Shown in pieces: positions 11,201-23,040 of a stretch of 64,000 nucleotides of DNA. A program made the translations under genes and the position numbers. A model generated the notes under the pieces. The model did not search any database. It was not told the DNA's origin and worked only from the letters and a program-made list of their open reading frames with translations. Every line of letters starts with the position of its first letter. Position 1 is the stretch's first letter. The DNA is from Auriscalpium vulgare (Eukaryota > Basidiomycota > Agaricomycetes > Russulales > Auriscalpiaceae), in NCBI GenBank assembly GCA_019915015.1, contig JAHBBC010000024.1, positions 124,001 to 188,000 on the forward strand, given 5' to 3'.

Positions 11201-11220
11201 GCATGCTCCGCGGAGCAGGT
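11201..11220. repeat. Palindromic motif, unit 2
   Basis: Reads GCATGCTCCGCGGAGCAGGT; the central 14-16 bases are palindromic. It is in the same relative position behind module 3 as unit 1 is behind module 2. Confidence 0.5.
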
Positions 11221-12103
11221 AGCTTCTTGCGCTGAGCTAGACACACGAAGGCCCTGTGAGACCCTGTGTTCTTCTCGGCGCGTCTGTTGCTTAGGCTTCG
11301 ATCTCATAATTACGGCAGCTTAATGCCGAGTATACCACCGAAATGTGTAGGCGGGGTTGTCTTAGACATTGACAGAAAATTCATGTCTACTATACCTAGT
11401 TTGCCGACTCGGTTATATATCAGAATCTGTGTTTCGTTGCACTGCGTCTGTCGGAGTGATCGTGGGAATATTCGACTAAGAGGTTGCACAACTTTTTTTC
11501 GGCCTCCTAGGACCGCGGCCATCTGTTCCCAGAGGACCCGCCTACAGGAAGGAACACGAATCCCAGAGGAAACTCCGGGATTTGGACTGGGCGTTCGCGT
11601 CAGGGCCTACGTCACTGTGGTCATCCCATCCAAATTCTGCCGGGCTTTGGGTTCGTGCGGTTGTTGAGAGGACGAATGCCACGGTGGTAAGCCGTCTTTG
11701 CGGTCTGGTCCTCGATTTTGCTGACCGTTGGGTTTACAGTTGAAATGGAACGATGTCGGTGGACGTTGCCATCACAGTCTGCTATCCTCCCGCGTCCACC
11801 CTCGTCGCGCAAAGGGCGGGATCTCGCCTGCCCTTTATGAGCCCTGCGTCCGCCCATGCGCTGTGTTTCCAGACGATCTAATGACGGCGGCTATCCGACG
11901 AGAACTGGCACCTTGGGCCGCCCCGGCAAAGTGACGAGCTCATGTCTTCTAATGGCGGTCTGTCACCTGCTTGTCGAGAACTGAAGGCGTCCAGGCCATG
12001 GCCAAAGTCTATGCCAGTGGCAAGCATGGGGTCAGTTTTATGACGACGTTAACTTACAAGACCGACGCCGTGGCTCATTTTACAAACCTCATCTTCAGAA
12101 ACG

Positions 12104-12110
12104 TATAAAA
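12104..12110 (+). promoter_or_regulatory. TATA box of ice-binding gene 3
   Basis: TATAAAA about 85 nt upstream of the ATG at 12193, in the same context (aaacg before, agctct after) as in the other ice-binding genes. Confidence 0.65.
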
Positions 12111-12192
12111 GCTCTCCGAGAGTAGCTAATGTCCTCAGCTTCAACCCAGTCCTCCACAACTAGCTTCAGCATCGTTTGACATAGTGACTGCC

Positions 12193-13180
12193 ATGTTTTC
12201 TAGCCTTTTCACCGTCTCCTTCTTGGTACCTCCTAGCATGCCTCCTCCCATTTTTTCTGTGCTGACCAAGGCTGCGTACAGGCTGCTCTTGCCAGCGTCC
12301 TTGCCGTTGGCCCTGCCGCCGTCAATTTGCGCACTGCCGGTAACTACGCGATCCTCGCTAAAAGCGGGGTGTCGACGGTCCCCCCGTCCGTCATCAGTAT
12401 GTGCAAATTCATTCAGATTCTCCATATCTCTGACGATCTCTCCAGCTGGCCAAGTGGCCGTGAGCCCGATTGCGGCCACCGGCCTCACCGGCTTCTCGCT
12501 CACTGTCGATTCGACCGGCCAATTTTCGACCTCGAAACAAGTTACTGGCAAGCTCTTCGCCGCGTCGTATTCCGCGCCCACGCCGTCAACGCTTACCACC
12601 GCCATCGGCGACCTGGGCACGGCCTTCAACGATGCCAATGGCCGCGTGAATCCGAATTTCCTCAATCTTGCGAGCGGTCAGTGGAATAATGTTGTGGCTC
12701 TGCACATTCTTCTGAGGCATCCAAAAGGCTCGATCGGTGGGCTCGTTCTTGCCCCGGGGCTGTACAAGTGGGGGACTGGGGTCACCATCGGGAGCGATGT
12801 AACCATCGTGGGCGGCGCCACGGACAGTGAGCCGCCCTTAATGTTCCCACCACGCGGACAGCTGACGCGTAGTAGCCTGGATCTTCCAGGTCGCCGGGAC
12901 GCTGACCGTCGCCGCAGCCAAGAAGATCGTTCTCTCCGGCGGCGCGCTGGCGTCGAACATTGTGTGGGTCGTGTCGGGTGCGGTCAGCGCCGGCGCCGCC
13001 TCGCACCTCGAGGGCGTGATCCTCGGCAAGACGTCGATCACCTTGAAGACGGGAGCGACTGCCAACAGCCGGCTTCTCGCCCAGACCGCGGTCGCGCTCC
13101 AAAAGGTACGCAGGATTGTCAGTGCTTTCAGTCTCTGTATCTCATATATTGGCGGTTTATAGGCTACTGTCACGAATTAA
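12193..13180 (+). CDS. Ice-binding protein, DUF3494 family (copy 3)
   Basis: Third secreted ice-binding beta-solenoid protein. Exons: 12193-12225, 12282-12396, 12446-12676, 12728-12826, 12876-13105, 13163-13180; 241 aa, no frame damage. It is close to copy 2 in the first three exons (same FNDANGRVNPNFLNL block) but has GSIGGLVLAPGLYKWGTGV and SDVTIVGGATD, features shared in part with copy 4. ITLKTGATANS replaces ITLQTGATANS near the end. The mosaic of similarities suggests exchange between copies. Intact TATA box upstream. Confidence 0.93.
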
Positions 13181-13230
13181 GCTGTGACCTTTTCGGTCCC
13201 AGTCATAACTAGGGGTTTTACGGTAGTGCA

Positions 13231-14085
13231 TTCAGCGCGGTTTCGATGTGATTTTTTTGCGGCTCAAAGTTTAGTTCGTTTGTCCGAGGTGCCCAAATTG
13301 CGCATGAATATGAATCGGGTTTCGCTACTGTCACGAATTGAGCTATGAACGTTTAGGTCTCAATTATCGCATATAACGCCACGAACAGGCGCGTGAGAAT
13401 GAGTGTCTTGACGGGTCGGAGGAGGATAGGATAGGATAGGATTAAACCGCAGGGGTCCCGATGAGGAACATAGCGGGGGTCCGCGCTACGTAGAGAGGGC
13501 ACTGTACATACAAAGACATACTAAATCTACGCCACGGATGACACAACCCCAAAACTGCTTCGTAAATGCCACGCACAGGAAACTGGACACAACCCACCAG
13601 TTGGGACAACCTGTTCGAAAGCAAAAACCCACAGAACAGAGAAGAGTCACGACAAAGACAAGCCCTAAAGGAGAGAAAGTAGTGTAGCAGCAACCCATCT
13701 AAGTCTACCACATGAGGACCTAACACGTCGCGTTGTCAATCAGGGCAGTAAAAACCCCGGTGGGGAAAAGCCTCCGATCTCGGCGCGCGCGAGCATGACG
13801 GGGGGAATGTGCGTGCGGCGCGGGCGATGCCGCAGGCCATGAATAATGTCGCGGGCATTCTGTAGCCGCGAGCCCGAGCAAATCACGACTCACATAGTGG
13901 ACCAAGGGTCCCGAGGGTTGTCGCTGCACATACAAAAACTATTGCAGCAGGAGGTCTGCGCGGCAATATAGGAAAGGGCGAAACGGACAGGAAGGAGAGA
14001 ACCACAGCAAGTGGCCTTAGGCCATCGGACACTGCTGAGGGCGCCGCGTGCCATACGGCCACTCTCCACACACCATGCCACGCTG
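13231..14085. other. No gene recognised; short GGATA microsatellite
   Basis: A GGATA repeat of about 3.5 units lies at 13424-13443. The rest shows only composition-driven open frames. No domain, splice-supported gene or RNA gene is visible. Confidence 0.4.
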
Positions 14086-14560
14086 TGCATACATCTCCAG
14101 GCCACCGAGGTGCAGTGGTAGCAAGGCCAGCCATCTGGACACCATCGGAAACCAAGGGAAGAAATGCGCGGCCGTCGGCGGAATCAGCCCCTGAGGGCGT
14201 CACTCGCCCTACGACAGCCTCTCCAAACACCTGGCCGCACTCTGCATACGTCTCCAGGCCATCGAGGTGCAGTGGTAGCGATGCTAGCCATCATGACACC
14301 GTCGGAAATCAAGGAGGAAATGCGCGGCCGTCGGCGGGATGAGCCCCTGAGGGTGTCGCTCGCCATCACAATACGACAGCTTCTCATAACACCTGGTCAC
14401 GCTCTGCATACATCTCCGGGCCATCGAGGCGCAGTGGTAGCGGTGCTACCATCTGGACGCCATCGGAAACCAAGGGAGGAAAATACATGGTGGTGGGAGG
14501 AAGTAATAGAACACCGTGACCGCCTGTCCAGCCCGGGTTCGAAATGTGAATGACGCTGAC
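14086..14560 (+). repeat. Tandem repeat of about 160 bp ending in a tRNA-like (SINE-type) unit
   Basis: Three units start near 14086, 14243 and 14405 with the same opening (TGCATACATCTCC, then GCCATCGAGG and GCAGTGGTAGC). The third unit reads GGCGCAGTGG at 14428-14437, which fits a pol III A box, and GGTTCGAAAT at 14536-14545, which fits a B box. Earlier units lack the B box. This looks like a tRNA-derived SINE whose 5' part has been tandemly repeated. It abuts the 3' end of the minus-strand gene at 14640-16195. Confidence 0.5.
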
Positions 14561-14639
14561 GAGCAACGAAAGATAACATAATAGCTATACAAGTATAACA
14601 GTGCCAACCTTCGTGCCATTCCTTAGCTGAAATCGCCCT

Positions 14640-16195
14640 TGCCTTTGGGATGTTTGGTTCGCCGAAGAGATTCGAGGACAGTGGAAATGGGCTGCGCAGC
14701 CAAGCCGCTGCGTGCTTGTGCGGCCGCGCCGCCGCAGGTCGCAAAGTGCGCATTGGCAACGGCCGCATGGGGTTTCCGTCCACGCGAGCCTGTCGTTGGT
14801 GGAGCGCAGCGATGTTGTCCTGCGACCCCGAGCGTGATGATGCCGAGCTGTCGCGGCGCCTGTGATAGAAATTCGACGGGCCGGCCACAGGGAGGGAGCT
14901 GCTTGACGATGACGTGGAGGGTGGTGGATTGAATCCATCCAGTGATGCCCCCTCTGAATCCGAAGGAGTGCTCTTGTCTTGGTCCGAGGGTACATCCCAT
15001 ACGTCGCTCTCTTCGCGCAGCAAAATACTGGATACACTAGACGTGCGACTGCGTGTGCCATACACGACTGTCTGACTCGGCTTCCGCGAGTAAAACGCGG
15101 CAAGGTCCAACTGTGCCGCCATTCCGGGCTTCGTGACGCTCTCTTCGGAGGAGAACGTGTCCTCGTCTTCTGATTCATCTTGGAAGTCGTTATCGAGTTC
15201 GATGCTGGCGTTGTACGCTTCCTGAGCGTCTCTCTAGGATTGACTTTAGAGAGACTCATACTGTGAATCTGTTGTTGAGAAAACGCACCATCATCTCGTC
15301 GGAAATAGAAAGCCCCTGAGGCGGGTCAACAAAAGTCGGTTGGAAGGAGAGATCTGATTCGGCTGCTGCCAGTCGAAGAGCGCACAATACAAGAGGGTTA
15401 AGTTCAAGATTGCCATCGGGGCCGACAAGTAAGGGCTCGTTCGCGAATATCATGGTGACATCGGGGGGGGGGGGGGGGGGGGAACGAGGTCGCGCGGCCT
15501 GGACGTCGCTACGTCTCCGTGTTCCGGACGAGCACGCTTTCTAGGGCCAACAGGGGAAGGATCCTCCTCGGTGTCGAACACCCTATGCGGCTGATATGTA
15601 GGAGAGCGATTGGTAAAGAGCATGAAATAGACGCGGAGGCCCTTGCTGTAAAAGGCATGGTATCTTTCTCCGCCGTAGTGCGCGAATGCAAACTTCGCCT
15701 GGTCAATGAGCTGGGCCATAGGCTCGAAATAGACTTGATCGGCGTCGTCGGCCTCGAATCTGCCTGGCTTGATTTCCCACCAGAAACCCAGGCGCGGTCT
15801 GCGAGCTGGGCGACCCATGGGATTAGGTACACCATAGTAGCCGAAAAGGGTCGCTATGTCGGGGCTCCGACGAGCTCGTCGCTCTGGCGCTTCGAGGTCG
15901 GGGTCGAGCTTCTCCACGAAAACTGCTTGAGGATGTACTGTGAACGCGGCACCGGTGATAGTGGTTGAGAGTGATATGTGCATCAGGATGTGGTTGACCA
16001 GTCCATAGTAAGGAGCTTCGAGCCATGCGCGCAAGAGGCAGTGGGTCACCAAGTTCCACAGTCTATGATAGAACGCTGCTCGGGAAATGACAAGATACTG
16101 CAAAACTCTAGCTTCAGCGATGCAAACCCGTCATAAACTGAACTCACGTCAGGGCTTCTCTCCAGCGCACGAACATGGTCCTCCATAGTCGACAT
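14640..16195 (-). CDS. Uncharacterised fungal protein interrupted by a G20 tract
   Basis: Model on the minus strand: exon 1 16195-16148 (MSTMEDHVRALERSPD), a 50-nt intron, exon 2 16097-15262, a short intron of about 40 nt, and exon 3 from 15221 to near 14640. Exon 2 carries YLVISRAAFYHRLW, then GFWWEIKPGRF and YHAFYSKGLRVYFMLFTNRS. A run of 20 C (minus strand) at 15482-15463 encodes prolines, after which the frame is wrong by one base; with a multiple of three the frame runs on as DVTMIFANEPLLVGPDG and into exon 3, which is Ser-rich (SSRSGSQDNIAALHQRQ). The C-terminus is uncertain. The E-x-K in WWEIKP after a hydrophobic strand recalls nuclease folds, but that is speculation. A 3' fragment recurs at 28680-28800. 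Confidence 0.5.
15463..15482. repeat. Homopolymer of 20 G inside a coding exon
   Basis: Twenty consecutive G on the + strand, read as a poly-proline run on the minus strand. The two halves of the flanking gene are in frames that would join if the run were 18 or 21 long. It may be a true length polymorphism, a disabling slip, or an assembly miscount. Confidence 0.85.
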
Positions 16196-16831
16196 CTTGA
16201 GCGTCGTCTCAGATGTGAGCAGGAAAGGCGACGAGAAGTGACAGTTGAGGACGAGAAGACAGTTGAGGCGTTCTTAAGCAGTGGACAGACACGGCCACAG
16301 GCCCGACCATAGAAACTCGGCCATTGTCATGCTTTGCACTCACTGGGGAAGCTTGGACACGTCCCCGACAGCGTCCAAGCTATCAGGAGGCTGTCCAAGC
16401 TGCAGAACCCGAAATTCGGCAAACTGGTGGATGCAAGTGCACACAGCGGAATAATGGCCGTTCCCAATGGCTCCAAACATCCTGCCGCAACTCAGAAGAA
16501 GGAATAGACAGACGAGGTTCTCTGTGTACTTAGAACTTGCGGAGTTGGTTGCGGCCACTGCGATGGTCGAGACGAGACGCCGGGACGTTACAAAGGAAGA
16601 AGGCTGAGCGACTTGAGCCGTAAGAAGAGCCATGAGGCAGACCATGGCGTGTACAGCTGAGTTCGTCGAACAATGGGAGCCAGGACAATGTTCGGTGATG
16701 ATCGTCGAAAAGCAAGATGTGGGCACGCTCACGTGTACAAATAAGTAGTGAGCCGACGCAGGCCGACGCCTGCCACTTCCTCCCTTACTCCGTTCCCACT
16801 ACCACCTCATCCCTTCGTCTTCCTACACATC

Positions 16832-17404
16832 ATGCGCACGATCCAGGACATTCAATACATTCCGCCATCGGGGTCAAGCGTGGAGCGCACAGCCTACAAG
16901 AATCGGCCAGCCGACATCGTCGCGGAGTACGCGTCGGTCAGTTCAACATCATCTATTTTTCCGATTCTCGCTTACACATTCGTCTAGTATATGGAAGAGA
17001 TAAGCAAGCGTAGGCAGCCGCTTGAACAGCTCCCTATGCACTTCGACCCCAAGTACAACAAGCTTGCGCCGAAACTACGCTACGGCTTCCTCATCCAGAC
17101 CGATCGGCTCCTCGAGTACGCGCTTGCAGAGGATCTGGTTCCGGAGAACTTCGTGCCGACGAGCAAACACTCTGCTCTGATATACCCCCTCAACCACCTG
17201 CGCGATCTAACGGGCACACGGCTGCAATTGTGCAAGCCGTGGTCGGGCGGAGGAGGGCAGTTCATCATCTCCTTGTATTCCAACCACACCATGCGCCGGA
17301 AACACTACACGGAAGAGTACGAGAAGATCATCGTGGAGGTGCTTCAGGAGGAGTTGGGGATCGAGGATGAAGCGAGGTGGCATTGGGACGCGAGCTGCCA
17401 GTAG
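16832..17404 (+). CDS. Small uncharacterised fungal protein, two exons
   Basis: Exon 1 16832-16936 (MRTIQDIQYIPPSG...), a 51-nt intron (GTCAGT...TCTAG), exon 2 16988-17404, giving 173 aa. The phase is 0 across the junction. The protein is charged and helical-looking: YMEEISKRRQPLEQL, then LRYGFLIQTDRLLEYALAED, then HYTEEYEKIIVEVLQEELG near the end. No signal peptide or membrane segment is seen. I do not recognise the family. Codon composition and the clean intron support a real gene. Confidence 0.65.
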
Positions 17405-18239
17405 TCGGTCGTGGTGCGCATGCATCCCTTGTATGTCGCCTCCCCCTTGAAAGGCGACATCACCACTGCATTTAGATCGTATTCAGTTTGCATTTCCGTG
17501 TATCGTCGGCTTGCTATCATCGCTTTCGTTCGTTGTGCCACACATTGCTACCTACGCCTGTACATTACTTTATTATCACAGAATCAGACTCTATATCGAC
17601 GACTGGCCGCAGCTCGTGTCTCCCGATTCCAGTTATGGGTCCCCCGTCTTCAGACCTGCCGCTGCTGCCTTCTGCCGTGCGCGCCACGAGCACCCTACGC
17701 GGAAAGGTCAGGACGCACTGCCAGAAATACCTGCATTGTCCCTCGGCAATGCTCATGCGCTCGCGCTTGTCTTACACGCGATTCGTATCACCAGTCCGAT
17801 GCCCCACTCCATCCCATCAACGAGAAAGGTTTTTATAAGCGGCCGTGCCAACATACAAACGGATCGACGACGTGCCAGAGGGCACTCTGTCACCGCTCAA
17901 ATTGGCAGTTCTCCCGTGCTCAGCTTTGCTGACGCCTATTTGTGGGTCAACATAACAGAAAGGATCGAAAAGGAATGGCCCACCTCATTCCACCTGCACC
18001 TCCTTGTCCGCGAACGTATAGCGCTTGAGCTTGAACCAACCTGCTCGTTGTCGAAGTCAGAATCTGTGCTTATCAGGAGATCGAAGCAACGCACCCTGCG
18101 AGACTTCTGAGGGGAGCGCTTGAACGAACGTGGTTTGTAGCAAAGCCAAGGCGAAGATGGCGTATGTGCGGGCGGAGAGAAATTGCATCGTGATCGTAGA
18201 CTTCAGTGGCGATCGGGGGTGATTAATTGGTGTCCTGCC
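17405..18239. other. No confident gene
   Basis: An open frame of 199 codons on the + strand ends at 18110 and its last third (from VFISGRANIQTD) has protein-like composition, but no start, splice pattern or family supports it. Confidence 0.3.
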
Positions 18240-19120
18240 GTACTCGTTGCCCTTCTATATCCAATTTGAAGGTCTAAAAATGACTGCACAGTCATCTGAG
18301 GATGTCGTATACTAGTCTCCGAGGCTAACATGACGCACAGAAGACAGTCGGTCTGCTCTTGTAAGTCGGCCAGAGACGCACCGAGTTCTGCCGTCTACTG
18401 AACTAGAGGGACTGGTCAGCCAACGAGTCGGACTGTCTGTAGCAGAGAGAGCTCACCACATGCTCCGGCAGATGATCATATCTAACACAACGGCGTTGGG
18501 ACGGCTGCAATAAGGAAGCAGTTAGAGAGACGACACGTTCGCACGTTGTACACGCTGCAATCCGCGCGTGCTACAGCACTGATTGCCTCCCTGGTCCTTC
18601 AAATGTGTCCTAAAGATAGCCTCAATCATTCTCCCTCGAACAGCGGATCATCCAGATAGCCCGCGCCCTCCGCACCGTGTGTGCTGCTCTCCTCGGCAGC
18701 CACCTGTGAGAGAAAGCACTCAGCTGCCGTCTTGGTATGTTTGACGCTGCCAGAGACCAAAAATGCAGGGCGACGGCACAGCTCAGGGCACGGTAGTGGC
18801 AGTGACAGACATTGAACGCCTAGTAAGCATGGACGCCACGACGCGAGAGCTGTTCTGTCGATGGATGTCATTCGATTGCTCGAAAGAAGCCAGAAAGGAT
18901 CACAGTCGAGCCTGAGTGCAAAGCCGCCAGTATTATCTGCGGAAATGGGCGGTCTGGCATCGACACTTCCGATGGCGAACACGTCCGCAGATGGCCGCGA
19001 TGATGAAGGGATGCGCAAGATTTTGCGGCAGCAAGCGCCCAACCAAAAACCGCGAGGTGGCGTGAGAACTTCACCCCGGGCCTTCGCATCTTCCACCAAA
19101 CTTCCACCGCCCAGGACTGC
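18240..19120. repeat. Inverted duplicate of 5500-6480
   Basis: Right arm of the duplication described at 5500-6480. It retains the CTTCTATATCCAATTTGAAG and CATCGACAC words in reverse order. Only broken frames are present. Confidence 0.65.
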
Positions 19121-19214
19121 AGTCGCCGTCCAGCACGGCATCCGCTCAACCAGTAACGCGTTGGAGATCTACTGGCATTGATTTAGGCCGTTATGGCGAA
19201 GTCTTCAACTTACG

Positions 19215-19400
19215 CTGCTCAAACCACCAATTATATGCGGTTCCTCCAATCAAGTCGCCCGCCACCGTACTCGATATTCCAATGGCCGTCCCCTCGAATG
19301 ACTTCGATTTCGGCCTGCGCCTGATACACAGTTATGAAGAACGCATCCTGTATTTGTGGAAGGAAGTTGAACATAGCGTTCAGCACAAGTTGCGGTGCCA
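19215..19400 (-). pseudogene. C-terminal gene fragment, unknown family
   Basis: Minus-strand frame reads NAMFNFLPQIQDAFFITVYQ, then AEIEVIRGDGHWNIEYGGG and ends DWRNRI-stop. It is coding-like but has no upstream partner exons in reach. Not recognised; probably the tail of a lost or unspliced gene. Confidence 0.35.
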
Positions 19401-19678
19401 ATGGGTGCGTGTTAGTTGATCGGACATGATCATGAACTCATCATTATTTCGCATCGCCGCCTTAATACTCCCTAGCGTGCTTGCCCGATGTCCTGCAAAG
19501 AGCCCAAGGCCGCTGCAGCTGCCGCCGCCGCCGCCGCCGCCCTTTCAGTCGGACGCCCGGGCCGGCCAGCCGGTGGCTTATCGCGTCGTGCGAGCTCGCC
19601 ATGTGCGCTGCAAACCCGTATCTGCTAAGTTCTGCTCATCCTCTCTCTCTACCACCACCATCATCACCGTTGTCAACC

Positions 19679-21511
19679 ATGGGAGCCGTGTCCTCTACCG
19701 CTCGCCTCGCCCCCGCCGCCCCCGCGCTCGACGAGAAGCGCACTGCCAGCACGTCGTCAGCCGCGCCAGCGCAGCCGCTCTCCGCCGACGGATCACTATC
19801 GCTGGGCAGCGTCGACGCCTGGGAAGGCGTCGCGGCCGCGTCAGCCAAGACACAGCTCGCGCGCACCATCCTCGCGCACGCGGACATCCGCAGCGCGCTC
19901 GCGCGTCGTGAGGCGCGTGTCGCGGATGTGCACGTCTTCAACACCGAGCTCGAGTTCAAGACGGGCCCCGTGACGAACCAGAAGAGCAGCGGCCGCTGCT
20001 GGCTGTTCGCGACGACGAACGTGCTGCGCTACGATGTGATGAAGAAGTTCAACCTGAAGGAGTTCGAGCTGTCGCAGGTGCGCCATGCGTAGCACTGTAA
20101 CCGAGTGCCGCTTATCAGATCGTGATGCAGAACTACCTCTTCTTCTGGGACAAGCTGAACAAGTCGAACTACTTCCTCGAGCTGGCCATCCAGGAGGTCG
20201 AGCGCCCGCTCGACGACCGTCTGCTCATGCACCTCTCCGGCGACCTCATCAGCGACGGCGGGCAGTGGGACATGGTCGTCAACCTCATCGAGACGTACGG
20301 TGTCGTGCCGCAGCCGATCTACCCCGAGTCCACGCACTCCTCGCTCTCCGGCCCGCTCAACAAGCTGCTCAAGCTCAAGCTGCGCGAGCACGAGCTCGTC
20401 CTGCGCCGCCTCCACTCGTCGCTCCGCGCGGCGAGCCCCGCGCTCGCGGATGCGGAGGTCGTCGCGACGCTGCGTGCGAAGAAGGAGGAGCTTCTCAGCG
20501 AGGTGTACACGATCATGAGCGCGACGCTTGGCGTACCGCCGCGCCCGAACGACGCGTTTGTGTGGGAGTACTACGACAAAGACGGGAAGGCCGGCCGCTG
20601 GGAGGGCACGCCAAAGGAGTTCCTGAAGGTGCGTGCGCGTGGTGCGATGGGAGTATCTATGCTGATGCGGTCGGTTTATTTTGGGCATCGAATAACGATA
20701 ACAGGCTTTCGAGAACAAGACACACAAGGTGTCCGACTCGTTCTCGCTTATCAACGACCCGCGCAACGAGTACTCGAAGCTGTACACCGTCGACAAGCTC
20801 GGGAATGTGTGGGGTGGTCGCCCTGTGCTTTGTAAGTTTTCTAGCAGCCCGCGTGCCTTTGGTCTTACTGTTCTCTCACAGACGTGAACACCGAGATCGT
20901 GAATCTCAAGAACGCGGTGATCAAGGTTCGCCCTGATGCTTATTCGCCGTGTCCTACATCTCTAACACGTATAGCTAGTCCCTCAAGGCCGGCCTGCCCG
21001 TCTTCTTCGGATGCGATGTCGGCCAGTTCTCCGAGGGCGACGCGCACAACGGCATCATGGACTTTGAGCTCTTCGACTACGAGAACGCGTTCGACATCAC
21101 GCTCAACCTGAGCAAGGAGGACCGCCTGCGCATGGGCGAGTCCTCGATGACGCACGCGATGGTCATCTCAGGCGTGCACCTCGACGCCGCCGGCAAGCCT
21201 GTGCGGTACAAGGTGGAGAACTCGTGGGGCGAAGACCGCGGGAACAAGGGCTACTGGGTGATGACGGACCGCTGGTTCGAGGAGTGAGTCCTGTATCACG
21301 GACGTTTGATGGACGAATAGCTCATGGCGGCGCAGGTTTGTTTACCAGGTCGTCGTGTCCAAGGCACTCGCGCCCAAGGACCTCGTCAAGGTGTTCGAGG
21401 GTGATGAGAAGGTTGTCCTGCCGCCGTGGGACCCCATGGTACATCTCCTCCTACCTTTCTTCTAACCATACACTGATTTCTTATTCATCATCGCAGGGCT
21501 CGCTGGCGTAA
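19679..21511 (+). CDS. Bleomycin hydrolase / cysteine aminopeptidase (peptidase C1B)
   Basis: Intracellular papain-fold aminopeptidase; family members form hexameric rings and also hydrolyse bleomycin and homocysteine thiolactone. Exons: 19679-20077, 20119-20628, 20705-20831, 20882-20925, 20979-21283, 21336-21438, 21497-21511; 500 aa with all phases intact. Active-site residues are Cys107 (SSGRCWLFATTN), His419 (SSMTHAMVISGV) and Asn441 (VENSWGEDRG). The C-terminus WDPMGSLA matches the family's conserved tail that reaches into the active site. The N-terminal 35 residues are Ala/Ser-rich, with no clear targeting signal. A damaged copy lies at 32189-33066 and 35222-35460. Confidence 0.95.
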
Positions 21512-22660
21512 GCGTGCGTAGCCTCGTATGTGCACATAACGTTTCGACGGATATTATTCACTACGCGCACATAAACCAATGTGGACTATGCTGTGACGCG
21601 TTGTACTTCATATAATGAAAGGTTGTTGATTGACATGCGTGCCTAGCCCGGCGGCTCAGCACGCCCCTCCTTGATGGCCGTCATCGGCATTGATATTGTT
21701 TGACACCTCTTGCCAATTGTTTGCCAACAGACTTGACGTTTACAGGAACAACCCGCGTCACCTTTGTGGCGGACTCATCATCTACCTCTTGTAGAGTCGT
21801 CCTCGCCCGCGGACCAGAATCAAATCATCGACCGTTCTATTTGGGGCACGTTGCAACTTCCATGTGCTCCTTGCTTCGTGGATGAGGCCATCCGAATACC
21901 CGCGGTCGTGACGGATCGCATCTGCCAAGGAACAAGAGGAGCTCCGCTCCGTGTATTCGCGCGGAGAATAGGACGGATCGCCAACGCTCGATGCCGCCCA
22001 CACGCACCACCCACAGACAGGCCTCGCACTTCTCCGCGTACGCCAGCGTCCATTCGTCTTCGGATTACATGCGCTCTCAGCCAATCAGATGGTCTGTCGT
22101 CGACTCCATTGCCACGGCTGCCAACTTATAATTATAATGACGACTAGGGTGATAAACCGGAGCCGCCGAGGACTTGCAAGCTTCATGCGGGGTCCGTGTG
22201 CAAACGAGTCGCTGGCTTGAGGTTTGTACCGCGTCCTTGTCGCCTTCGCTGTCCTGGTTGCAGTATTTATTACCCAGGTAGAACTCATCCAGATGATTGA
22301 GTGGCACTAGCCGCAGCGCACATGACTAGAGTTGCGCGCGGAGCGTGGACGTCTTGCGACGGTATGTTGTTCGATCATGATATGGTCACCAACTGAAATT
22401 GGAATCAGAGCTATTCAAGCTATTCAAGTCCAAGTAGATGGATTAGGTGCAAGGCTCACCCACAAATGTCAAACAACCTCGGGCGTCGTGCTCATGCTCT
22501 GCATACCGTGGGCATCGAGGGCAAGAAACAGAATGACGGTCGTCTCCCTCGCAGCAGATCACAACTGCCAAGGATGCCGCTTCTACCATCGGCGCAAGCT
22601 CAGACTCACGACGGAAAAGTCCCATGCCGCGGCCGGCGGGTCGTCTCAGAAAATCCGACA
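21512..22660. other. No gene recognised
   Basis: Downstream of the bleomycin hydrolase gene there are no open frames with recognisable domains. Words around 21880-21980 (gatcgcatctgccaaggaaca) recur near 26120-26150, so part of this is a diverged repeat. Confidence 0.4.
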
Positions 22661-22668
22661 TGTCTGGG

Positions 22669-22675
22669 TATAAAG
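22669..22675 (+). promoter_or_regulatory. TATA box of secreted peptide gene at 22730
   Basis: TATAAAG followed by ccaacagcatcctcat. The same word occurs at 23553-23559 before the paralogue at 23615, at the same distance (about 60 nt) from the ATG. Confidence 0.6.
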
Positions 22676-22729
22676 CCAACAGCATCCTCATCCTAGCTGC
22701 CCCATCTCGAAGAATAACCGTCAGAAAAC

Positions 22730-23040
22730 ATGCAGCTCTTCTCTTTCCCCACGTATATCGTCGTCGCCTTCGTCCTCGGACTTCAAGTGACCTCCGTTCA
22801 ATCCGCTCCCGCAGTGCCCGGATGGCGGTACGTTATATTCATTGCGACTCGCTCTGGGAAGCAAAAATATTGATGAATATGATATCGTCAAGCTGGTCGG
22901 ATGGCGGTACGTTGTTTACACTGCGACTACGACTGAGAACGCATGCTTACGATGATGGGCGACACCCAGGCGCGCTGATCCGTAGGCAGTCACAGTGTAT
23001 ATGGTTCAAGCGGAGCCCTCAGTGCGACCAAGACATGTGA
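22730..23040 (+). CDS. Tiny secreted peptide precursor, cysteine pair with WFKR motif (copy 1)
   Basis: Proposed exons 22730-22827, a 14-nt micro-exon 22893-22906, and 22970-23040, giving 60 aa. The N-terminus (MQLFSFPTYIVVAFVLGL, cut after SVQSA) is a signal peptide. The short mature part ends IRRQSQCIWFKRSPQCDQDM, which resembles the CGGSWFRRSPAC and CGGGWFKRIPMDC cores of the genes at 26568 and 27530. Dibasic RR and KR sites flank the core and could be cut by a Kex2-type protease. The micro-exon is inferred because it alone keeps frame, so the middle of the model is the weak part. Function unknown. Confidence 0.5.
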
